DNA of 12,736 bases from Betaproteobacteria bacterium (GTDB lineage: Bacteria > Pseudomonadota > Gammaproteobacteria > Burkholderiales > Casimicrobiaceae): contig JANXZT010000197.1 in NCBI GenBank assembly GCA_025355395.1, positions 1-12,736 of the forward strand, written 5' to 3'. Both the position numbers and the translations under genes were made by a program. Below the pieces are notes generated by a model, which had not been told where the DNA came from, did not search any database, and saw nothing but the letters and a program-made list of their open reading frames with translations. Below are positions 7,848 to 12,736 of the stretch, piece by piece (within the stretch, counting starts at the first letter, position 1; each line of letters starts with the position of its first letter).

Positions 7848-7873
7848 GACCGGCCCCAATCCACCTGCAACGC

Positions 7874-9193
7874 ATGATCATCTCACCCCCCATCCGTCTT
7901 CGTCATGCGCTGCAACAAATTTCGCGTGCGGCGCTTCTGATCGCGTTCGCCTCGTCGATGGCCGCCTGCACGAGCACATTCTCCACTGCCAGGATGCCAC
8001 CGGCAAGCGCACGGGAGAGCCCGCCGGCGAGCGTCGCGCGTAACGTACCCGTGCCCGAGAGGGTGGCGCCCCCTCCGCAGTTTTCACCGCCGCCGGCGTC
8101 CGAAGTGTCGCCTTCGCCGGCTCCCGCTCTCGCGCCGGCACCCGCGGTCGTCGCGCCGCCCACGTTGGTGCCGGACTCCGCCGCCGCACCATCCCTTGCC
8201 AGCACCGGCCAGGCGCGGGTGGAAATTTCACCAACTGCTGCGCGCAATGACCGGATCGTGCTGGTGTTGCCCCTCGAATCCGCAGTGTTCGGCGCCTCCG
8301 CCGAAGCGGTGATGGCGGGATTTTCGGCAGCGGCAGAAGCCGCGCATGCGGCAATCACCGTGATCGGACACGGCGATACGGGCGCGTTGCCGGCGATCGA
8401 AAAGGCGCGGCAGGCGGGAGCTACGGTCATCGTCGGCCCCCTGCTGCGCGACGACGTGAAGGCACTGGGGAGCGTGGGCGGTATTTTGCCGCCCACCATC
8501 GCCTTGAACAAGCTCGACGACGGCGCGACACTGCCGCCTCACGTATACACACTGGCGCTGTCGGTCGAGGCGGAAGCGCGCCAGATCGCGCGCCGCATGC
8601 GCGACGAGGGCGCCCGCCAGGTGGCTGTCATAGCGAGCGATCCGCCGCTGAATCGCCGCTTTGCAGCAAGCTTTGTCGGGGAATGGATTCTGCTCGGAGG
8701 CGGGCCACCCGCTACATTCCGGTTCGATCGCGCCGCCGAGTCACTCGGCATCCTGCGGCGGGAACTCGCGCGCACGCCCTTTGACGCCGTCCTGCTTGCG
8801 GTCGATAGCAACGACGCGGCCAATGCCAAGCCGTTTCTCGGGCGGGTTCCGGTGTATGCAAGCAGCCAGGTCAACGATCGCCTGCCGCCGGAAATGCGCA
8901 ACGACCTGGACAACGTGCGTTTTGTCGAGACGCCGTGGCTCGCCGAGCCTTATGCGCCAGGTGTCATCGATATTCCGCGGCGCGACTGGCCGAGTGCGAC
9001 CCAGGATCGCCTTTACGCCCTGGGTGTGGATGCGTTTCGCGTGGCGCATGCCTTTGTGAATGGGCCACCCCCGTCCCTCGACCTCGATGGCGCGACCGGA
9101 CATCTCACCCTCGAACCCGACCGGCAGATCGCACGCGAAGGGAAACTGGTCCGCTTCCAGGGTGGCGCGGTCGTCGCCGCCGACGGCCTCTAA
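7874..9193 (+). CDS. lpoA: Penicillin-binding protein activator LpoA, short form (LppC/YraM family lipoprotein)
   Basis: Outer-membrane lipoprotein predicted to stimulate the peptidoglycan synthase PBP1A from the periplasm. The 439-residue product starts with a positively charged and hydrophobic signal ending in the lipobox MAAC, with C32 as the lipidated residue. Residues about 40-125 form a Pro/Ala/Ser-rich linker. From about residue 126 (NDRIVLVLPLES) a periplasmic-binding-type fold follows, with IVGPLLRDDVKAL, IALNKLDD, AVIASDPPLNRRFAASF and the C-terminal RLYALGVDAFRVAHA and GATGHLTLEPDRQIAREG, typical of the LpoA C-domain. E. coli LpoA is much longer because of an N-terminal TPR domain, absent here. 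No strong ribosome binding site precedes the ATG. The divergent rsmI and downstream yraN support the call. Confidence 0.88.
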   Translation: MIISPPIRLRHALQQISRAALLIAFASSMAACTSTFSTARMPPASARESPPASVARNVPVPERVAPPPQFSPPPASEVSPSPAPALAPAPAVVAPPTLVPDSAAAPSLASTGQARVEISPTAARNDRIVLVLPLESAVFGASAEAVMAGFSAAAEAAHAAITVIGHGDTGALPAIEKARQAGATVIVGPLLRDDVKALGSVGGILPPTIALNKLDDGATLPPHVYTLALSVEAEARQIARRMRDEGARQVAVIASDPPLNRRFAASFVGEWILLGGGPPATFRFDRAAESLGILRRELARTPFDAVLLAVDSNDAANAKPFLGRVPVYASSQVNDRLPPEMRNDLDNVRFVETPWLAEPYAPGVIDIPRRDWPSATQDRLYALGVDAFRVAHAFVNGPPPSLDLDGATGHLTLEPDRQIAREGKLVRFQGGAVVAADGL

Positions 9194-9214
9194 GGGGTCG
9201 TCTCAAGGAGGCCC

Positions 9215-9565
9215 ATGGCACTGCCGGGCAGCGGGCGCGGCCCCGCGGCCGAAGCGCTCGCCGAGCGTTATCTGGTCGATCGAGGCCTCGTAATCGTGGC
9301 GCGCAACTGGCGCAGCCGCCGCGGTGAGATCGACGTCATCGCGCGCGACGGCGCGACGCTCGTGTTCGTCGAGGTGCGGTTGCGAGCCCGCGGTGACTAT
9401 GGCGGTGCGGCGGGCAGCATCACCGCTGCCAAGCGCGCTCGTCTCACCGCGGCCGCGGAACAATATCTTGCCGGCCGTCACGGTCCGCCGGCGTGCCGGT
9501 TCGACGCCATCCTGCTCGATGCGCTCGATATGAGGCGCATCGAGTGGCTGCGCGACATTATCTAA
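9215..9565 (+). CDS. yraN: YraN family protein (UPF0102), nuclease-like fold
   Basis: Small protein of 116 residues in the UPF0102/YraN family, which has a restriction-endonuclease-like (Holliday-junction-resolvase-like) fold but no firmly established function. Visible hallmarks are the N-terminal AAEALAERYLVDRG, NWRSRRGEIDVIARDG and FVEVRLRARG. The putative active-site set is E38, D40 and E53, followed by V54-R55 where many relatives have Val-Lys. The C-terminal CRFDAILLDA is also typical. It starts 22 nt after lpoA with a strong Shine-Dalgarno AAGGAGG (9205-9211), although the spacing to ATG is short. Position between lpoA and the SIS gene matches the conserved locus. Confidence 0.93.
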   Translation: MALPGSGRGPAAEALAERYLVDRGLVIVARNWRSRRGEIDVIARDGATLVFVEVRLRARGDYGGAAGSITAAKRARLTAAAEQYLAGRHGPPACRFDAILLDALDMRRIEWLRDII

Positions 9566-9643
9566 TCCCCGCAAACGTTCGAGCGAATTTACTCAAGCAG
9601 GACACCCGGGCCAGCCGGCCATCCGTGATCAAGAGCGGAATCT

Positions 9644-9652
9644 TGCTACAAT
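9644..9652 (+). promoter_or_regulatory. Candidate extended -10 promoter for the gmhA-dolP-rfaE2 unit
   Basis: TTGC followed by TACAAT reads as an extended -10 element (TGn plus a one-mismatch TATAAT) in the 165-bp gap between yraN and gmhA. No good -35 hexamer stands at 16-18 bp spacing, which is tolerable for an extended -10. Transcription would begin near 9659, about 13 nt before the long palindrome, so the palindrome would fold in the 5' leader. Pattern-based only. Confidence 0.4.
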
Positions 9653-9671
9653 TCGTGATTGCAAAGCTTAG

Positions 9672-9723
9672 GGAACCACTGAATAACTCCGATGTGATTG
9701 CATGGGAGTTATTCAGACGTTCC
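9672..9723. repeat. 52-nt imperfect palindrome immediately upstream of gmhA
   Basis: The left arm GGAACCACTGAATAACTCC (9672-9690) and the right arm GGAGTTATTCAGACGTTCC (9705-9723) are complementary at 17 of 19 positions, with an uninterrupted inner stem of 12 bp, a 14-nt loop and a 5-bp outer stem beyond a 2-nt internal mismatch. The right arm ends 7 nt before the gmhA ATG. There is no U-run after it, so it is not an ordinary terminator. It may be a leader hairpin affecting translation, or a small palindromic mobile or IS-end-derived repeat. Confidence 0.85.
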
Positions 9724-9730
9724 GTAGCCG

Positions 9731-10324
9731 ATGGACCTCACGCCTCGCATCCGCCAGCATTTCCACGACAGCGCGCAATTGAAGCGCGACTCCGCCGACG
9801 TGCTTGCCCCGGCGATCGCGCAGGCGTCCGCCAGCATCACCGATTGTCTGCTCGCCGATGGCAAGGTGCTCGCGTGCGGCAACGGCGGCTCCGCCTCCGA
9901 CGCGCAGCACTTCGCGGCCGAGCTTGTGGGACGGTTCGAACGCGAGCGGCCGGAGCTGCCGGCGCTCTCGCTCGCTACCGATACCTCGCTCCTTACCGCG
10001 GTCGCGAACGATTATGCATTCGAGCAGGTGTTCGCGAAGCAGGTGCGCGCACTCGGCGCGAGCGGCGACGTGCTGCTCGCCATTTCCACCTCCGGCAACT
10101 CCGCCAACGTGGTCGCGGCCATCGTTGCTGCCCATGATCGCGGCATGCGCATCGTGGCGCTTACCGGCAAGGGCGGCGGCGAGGTCGGCCGTATCCTGCA
10201 AGAGCGCGACGTGCACATCTGCGTGCCGCACGAGCGCACCGCGCGCATCCAGGAGGTCCATTTGCTGACAATCCACTGTCTTTGCGACGCCATCGACAAC
10301 ACGCTGCTTGGAGAAGATTCATGA
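9731..10324 (+). CDS. gmhA: SIS-domain phosphoheptose isomerase (GmhA-like, in the DiaA position)
   Basis: A 197-residue SIS-domain protein. GmhA converts sedoheptulose 7-phosphate to D-glycero-D-manno-heptose 7-phosphate, the first step of ADP-heptose synthesis; its paralogue DiaA regulates DnaA. Sugar-phosphate motifs GNGGS (50-54) and ISTSGNS (118-124) are present. Residues aligning with GmhA metal and catalytic positions are all kept: H60, E64, Q174 and H182. The overall sequence (KQVRALG, DVLLAIST, ARIQEVHLLT, CLCDAIDNTL) is strikingly DiaA-like, as is the position between yraN and dolP. Because the catalytic Glu and His are present and rfaE2 lies two genes on, I favour an active isomerase; a DiaA-type or dual role cannot be excluded. 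The stop overlaps the next start by ATGA. The chosen ATG lacks a clear Shine-Dalgarno. Confidence 0.85.
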   Translation: MDLTPRIRQHFHDSAQLKRDSADVLAPAIAQASASITDCLLADGKVLACGNGGSASDAQHFAAELVGRFERERPELPALSLATDTSLLTAVANDYAFEQVFAKQVRALGASGDVLLAISTSGNSANVVAAIVAAHDRGMRIVALTGKGGGEVGRILQERDVHICVPHERTARIQEVHLLTIHCLCDAIDNTLLGEDS

Positions 10325-10911
10325 CCCTGCGCACTCTCGCCCGGTATTTTGCTTTTGCGGCCGCTGCCGTTGCTGCTGTGCCAGCGATCACCGGGTGCGT
10401 CCCGTTGATGGTCGCCGCCGCGGTGGGCGGGGGCGCTCTGGTGGTCGCCGACCGTCGCTCCACCGGCGCCCAGGTCGACGACGAGGCGATCGAGATCAAG
10501 GTGGCGAATGCGAAGCGCGCGCGCCACGGCACCAACGTTCACCTCAACGTGACCGCCTACAATGGCATCGTCGTCTTGACCGGCGAGGCGCCCGACCAGG
10601 ACGCGGTGAACGACGTCGGCAACATCGCGCGTACCACCGACCGGGTGCGCAGCGTGCAAAACGAGATGGTGGTCGGACCGCCTTCGAGTTTGGGCGACCG
10701 CTCCAACGACACGATTATCACCTCCAAGGTAAAGGCGCGCTTCGTCGAAGCGAACGAGTTCCACGCCAACCAGGTGAAGGTTGTCACCGAACGTGGCGTG
10801 GTGTATCTCATGGGGATCGTCAATCGCCAGGAGGCCGACGCGGCGTCGCGCCTTGCCGCCCAGACTTCAGGCGTCGTACGCGTGGTGCGGGTCTTCGAAT
10901 ACGTAAGCTGA
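10321..10911 (+). CDS. dolP: Dual-BON-domain lipoprotein (DolP/YraP-like)
   Basis: A 196-residue lipoprotein with a signal peptide, lipobox ITGC (C26 lipidated) and a Gly/Ala-rich segment. Two BON domains follow, at about residues 52-118 (VDDEAIEIKVANAK to VQNEMVVG) and 128-196 (SNDTIITSKVKARF to VRVVRVFEYVS), each with the conserved central Gly strand (GIVVLTGEA, GVVYLMGIV). BON domains bind anionic phospholipids; DolP of E. coli sits at the outer membrane near the division site and supports envelope integrity and BAM function. The start ATG overlaps the gmhA stop and is preceded by GGAGAA (10310-10315), so the two are translationally coupled. Another upstream in-frame start (10282) lies within gmhA and would spoil the signal peptide. 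Confidence 0.92.
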   Translation: MTLRTLARYFAFAAAAVAAVPAITGCVPLMVAAAVGGGALVVADRRSTGAQVDDEAIEIKVANAKRARHGTNVHLNVTAYNGIVVLTGEAPDQDAVNDVGNIARTTDRVRSVQNEMVVGPPSSLGDRSNDTIITSKVKARFVEANEFHANQVKVVTERGVVYLMGIVNRQEADAASRLAAQTSGVVRVVRVFEYVS

Positions 10912-10914
10912 CGG

Positions 10915-11442
10915 GTGGCCGCCGTGCGCTCGTCATCGGGCACCGCCGGCGATGATCATGGCGCCTCGCCGCCCGCATTCGAGCTCAAGGTGGCGTCGGA
11001 GCGCGATACGCTCGATCGCATCGCGTCATTGCCTCGCCCGCTGGTATTCACCAATGGCGTATTCGACATCCTGCATCGTGGTCACGTCACCTACCTCGAT
11101 GCGGCTCGCCGCCTCGGCGCAGCATTGGTCGTGGCGGTGAACACCGACGCCTCGGTGCGGCGCCTGGGGAAGGGGGACGATCGGCCGGTCAATGCGCTGG
11201 CCGATCGCCTGGCTGTCCTCGCGGCATTGTCGGCGGTGGATCTGGTCGTGCCGTTCGATGCCGACACCCCCCGCGATCTCATCCGCGCATGCCGTCCCGA
11301 TGTGCTGGTCAAAGGGGGCGATTATTCCGCGGCGACCACCTTCGGCGCCGATGAAGTGATCGCGGCCGGAGGGCGCTTCGTCGCGATTCCCCTTACTCGC
11401 GATCGATCGACCAGCGCACTCATCCGTCGCATTCGCCGCTGA
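10915..11442 (+). CDS. rfaE2: D-glycero-beta-D-manno-heptose 1-phosphate adenylyltransferase
   Basis: Nucleotidyltransferase that forms ADP-D-glycero-D-manno-heptose for the LPS inner core, equivalent to the C-terminal half of E. coli HldE. The 175-residue product carries VFTNGVFDILHRGHVTYL with the HxGH nucleotide-binding signature (H54-H57), LIRACRPDVLVKGGDY (122-137) and RSTSALIRRI near the end, the counterpart of the ISSTxxxR motif. The first 25 residues are a variable extension. The start is GTG, 3 nt after the dolP stop, so the true N-terminus is less certain. No kinase domain (HldE N-half, RfaE1) is fused. It shares a pathway with the gmhA gene two positions upstream. Confidence 0.93.
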   Translation: MAAVRSSSGTAGDDHGASPPAFELKVASERDTLDRIASLPRPLVFTNGVFDILHRGHVTYLDAARRLGAALVVAVNTDASVRRLGKGDDRPVNALADRLAVLAALSAVDLVVPFDADTPRDLIRACRPDVLVKGGDYSAATTFGADEVIAAGGRFVAIPLTRDRSTSALIRRIRR

Positions 11443-11458
11443 CCACCCCGCGGCCCCA

Positions 11459-11478
11459 AAGCGAGTGTCGCTTAAGCG
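11459..11478. repeat. Overlapping small hairpin and palindrome upstream of tusA
   Basis: AAGCGA, GTG, TCGCTT (11459-11473) makes a perfect 6-bp stem. The right part also belongs to a perfect 10-bp palindrome, CGCTTAAGCG (11469-11478). The palindrome ends 5 bp before the -10 element of the tusA promoter, a suitable position for an operator. The hairpin lacks a following T-run, so it would be a poor terminator for rfaE2. Confidence 0.45.
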
Positions 11479-11480
11479 GC

Positions 11481-11489
11481 TGCTATAAT
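11481..11489 (+). promoter_or_regulatory. Extended -10 promoter of tusA
   Basis: TGC directly followed by TATAAT is a perfect extended -10 element, 47 bp before the tusA ATG. The -35 region is poor, as is common with extended -10 promoters. It lies in the 93-bp gap after rfaE2 and would drive tusA and the following thioredoxin gene. Confidence 0.6.
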
Positions 11490-11535
11490 TTTGGGCTTCG
11501 CTCGGCCTAAATTCGCGCCCGTCAGGAGCATCGCC

Positions 11536-11766
11536 ATGCCAGAGCCCGACCGCGAGGTCGATGCGCGGGGCCTTAATTGCCCCCTGCCGATCCTTCGCAC
11601 CAAAAAAGCGTTGAACGACATGACTTCCGGCCAGATGATCCGGGTGTTGTCGACGGACCCCGCATCCGTGCGCGACTTCCAGGCTTTCGCCCGCCAGACC
11701 GGCAATGAGCTCGTCGAGCACGGCGAACGCGATGGCGCGTTTTTCTTTCTCATGAAGCGCAAATAG
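11536..11766 (+). CDS. tusA: Sulfur carrier protein TusA
   Basis: Small (76 aa) sulfur carrier of the TusA/SirA family. It accepts persulfide sulfur on a single cysteine and passes it on in tRNA thiolation, molybdenum cofactor synthesis or sulfur oxidation. The hallmark is DARGLNCPLPILRTKKAL, with C15 in the CPxP motif, followed by STDPASVRDFQAFARQTGNEL. The start at 11536 is supported by CAGGAG (11523-11528) with 7 nt spacing and by the usual family N-terminus; the frame is open to 11491, but that would place the start inside the promoter region. A thioredoxin-like gene follows after 12 bp, suggesting a joint thiol or sulfur-handling role. Confidence 0.94.
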   Translation: MPEPDREVDARGLNCPLPILRTKKALNDMTSGQMIRVLSTDPASVRDFQAFARQTGNELVEHGERDGAFFFLMKRK

Positions 11767-11778
11767 AAGGGACGCGAG

Positions 11779-12234
11779 GTGCTCATGACAACCGCTCCCG
11801 AGCAATCGTCGGCGCATCCGCCCGGGGCTGTGATCGATCTCGCCGCCGAAGACTTCGCGACGACCCTGCCGACGCATCCCTTTGCCATTGTCGATTTTTG
11901 GGCGCCGTGGTGCGCGCCCTGTCGTGCGTTCGCCCCGGTATTCGCGGCCGCCGCGACGCGTCATCCCGGGGTGCTCTTCGCCAAGGTGAACACCGAGGAG
12001 CAGCAAGAGCTGGCCGGCCATTTCAACATCCGCTCCATTCCCACGCTGATGGTATTCCGGGAAGGGATCGTGGTGTTCTCGCAGGCGGGTGCCCTGAACT
12101 CAAGCGCGCTCGAGCAAGCATTGAGCGCGGCCGGTGCACTCGACATGAAACAGGTGCGGCGCGAGCTCGACACCGAGGCATCCCAGGAGGCCGTCGAAGG
12201 TACTTTCGACTGCTCGCGGGATTCATCAAGGTGA
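11779..12234 (+). CDS. Thioredoxin-fold protein with C-terminal extension
   Basis: A 151-residue thioredoxin-family protein. The active site is WAPWCAPC (C45 and C48, CAPC instead of the canonical CGPC), preceded by FAIVDFW, and the cis-proline lies in SIPTL (P88). No signal peptide is visible, so it should act in the cytoplasm as a dithiol reductase. Residues after about 120 (DMKQVRRELDTEAS onward) extend beyond a standard 105-110 residue thioredoxin and contain an extra cysteine (FDCSR) near the end. The start may be GTG at 11779 or ATG at 11785; both give nearly the same protein. Cotranscription with tusA is likely (12-bp gap). It is probably not the housekeeping TrxA, given the motif and length, but that is inference. 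Confidence 0.88.
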   Translation: MLMTTAPEQSSAHPPGAVIDLAAEDFATTLPTHPFAIVDFWAPWCAPCRAFAPVFAAAATRHPGVLFAKVNTEEQQELAGHFNIRSIPTLMVFREGIVVFSQAGALNSSALEQALSAAGALDMKQVRRELDTEASQEAVEGTFDCSRDSSR

Positions 12235-12290
12235 GCATCGCGCTGCCGGCGAGGGTTTGGCTGCTCGGTTAGCGCTTGGCCTCGCGCTCG

Positions 12291-12736
12291 TCAGCGCCGA
12301 TAGCGGTCGAAGAACTCGGCCACGATGCCCTTCTGGCTGCGATCGATGGCGACATCGATACTGCGATCGAACGGATCGTACTGCTTCGCCTTCTGGAACG
12401 CAGCGATTGCTTTTTGGTGGAAGCCCTGCGCCTGAAGCGCCTGGCCGTAACAGCGCCACGCGTCCGCGCTGGCGCGATCGAGATCCGACCATTCGCCGCA
12501 AAGGTCGGCGGCACGGCGCCAGTTCCCGGCACGCAGCATGCGCGGCCCTTCGGCCTTCAGCATCATGACGCGGGCGCGTCGTTGGCCGAACTGATCGTCG
12601 AGCGCCGCGTCCACCGGGCCGGAGAACAATGCACTATCACCGTCGTTCGCGGCTCGGTGGTCCAATGGATTACCTGTCCACGTGCCGATCCGCCCCGCGG
12701 CCATGCCGTTCTTCAGGCTGGAGATCACGCGACCGC
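12291..12736 (-). CDS. TPR-containing protein, C-terminal part (partial)
   Basis: The frame is open to the right edge and ends at 12291, convergent with the thioredoxin gene. About 145 residues are visible. Two TPR-like helical hairpins can be seen: one around KAEGPRMLRAGNWRRAADLC, and a clear one at ADAWRCYGQALQAQGFHQKAIAAFQKAKQYDPFD (W/Y/G/A/F/P spacing of a TPR). It ends AEFFDRYRR. The part before the repeats (GMAAGRIGTWTGNPLD and following) matches no family I recognise. A GTG at 12728 could serve as a start, but the frame continues upstream, so this is probably the tail of a longer protein. TPR units mediate protein-protein contacts; the function is unknown. Confidence 0.6.
   Translation of the reverse strand, partial: GRVISSLKNGMAAGRIGTWTGNPLDHRAANDGDSALFSGPVDAALDDQFGQRRARVMMLKAEGPRMLRAGNWRRAADLCGEWSDLDRASADAWRCYGQALQAQGFHQKAIAAFQKAKQYDPFDRSIDVAIDRSQKGIVAEFFDRYRR

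Noticed and set aside
9566..9730. Rho-independent terminator after yraN formed by the palindrome
   Set aside because: No T-run follows the right arm and the stem is AT-rich in its inner half; a leader structure or mobile repeat fits better.
11026..12021. Minus-strand open frame of 331 codons opposite rfaE2, tusA and the thioredoxin gene
   Set aside because: Crosses three confidently coded genes and two intergenic gaps, with no motif of its own.
12235..12290. Bidirectional terminator between the convergent thioredoxin and TPR genes
   Set aside because: No stable stem with flanking T-tracts could be found in the 56-bp gap.
1..12736. CRISPR, tRNA, rRNA, transposase or phage genes
   Set aside because: I looked for regularly spaced repeats, cloverleaf-like segments and mobile-element proteins on both strands and saw none.

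Overview
The window looks like a chromosomal segment of a GC-rich proteobacterium, most likely a betaproteobacterium. The evidence is the codon composition, a divergent rsmI / lpoA-yraN-gmhA(diaA)-dolP arrangement that matches the conserved proteobacterial yraL/yraM-yraN-diaA-yraP locus, lipoproteins with lipoboxes, and ADP-heptose (LPS core) genes that imply a Gram-negative outer membrane. I see no integrase, transposase, tRNA, rRNA or CRISPR array.

Left half (minus strand, read right to left): rsmI (16S rRNA methyltransferase) is followed after 4 nt by a complete urease operon, ureD-ureA-ureB-ureC-ureE-ureF-ureG. It holds three structural subunits with an intact Ni active site and all four accessory proteins, and several junctions are ATGA overlaps. 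After 233 bp comes urtA, the periplasmic urea-binding protein of the UrtABCDE ABC transporter. It carries a Tat-like signal and is preceded by a sigma-54-like promoter match. The next gene, cut by the left edge, looks like a TolC-family outer-membrane protein and not urtB, so urtA stands without its permease and ATPase genes in this window.

Right half (plus strand): lpoA (a short form, an outer-membrane lipoprotein activator of peptidoglycan synthase), yraN (UPF0102), a SIS-domain isomerase with DiaA-like sequence and location but GmhA-type catalytic residues, a dual-BON lipoprotein (dolP/yraP-like), rfaE2 (heptose-1-phosphate adenylyltransferase), tusA (sulfur carrier) and a thioredoxin-fold protein. 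A convergent TPR-containing gene runs off the right edge. The right half is therefore mostly envelope biogenesis (peptidoglycan, LPS heptose, outer-membrane integrity), followed by a small sulfur/thiol pair.

No wholly new system is evident. The most interesting points are the GmhA/DiaA hybrid next to rfaE2, a 52-nt near-perfect palindrome just upstream of that gene, the docking of the urease operon directly behind rsmI, the isolated urtA with a candidate nitrogen-type promoter, and a 12-bp tandem repeat encoding an Ala-rich N-terminus on RsmI.
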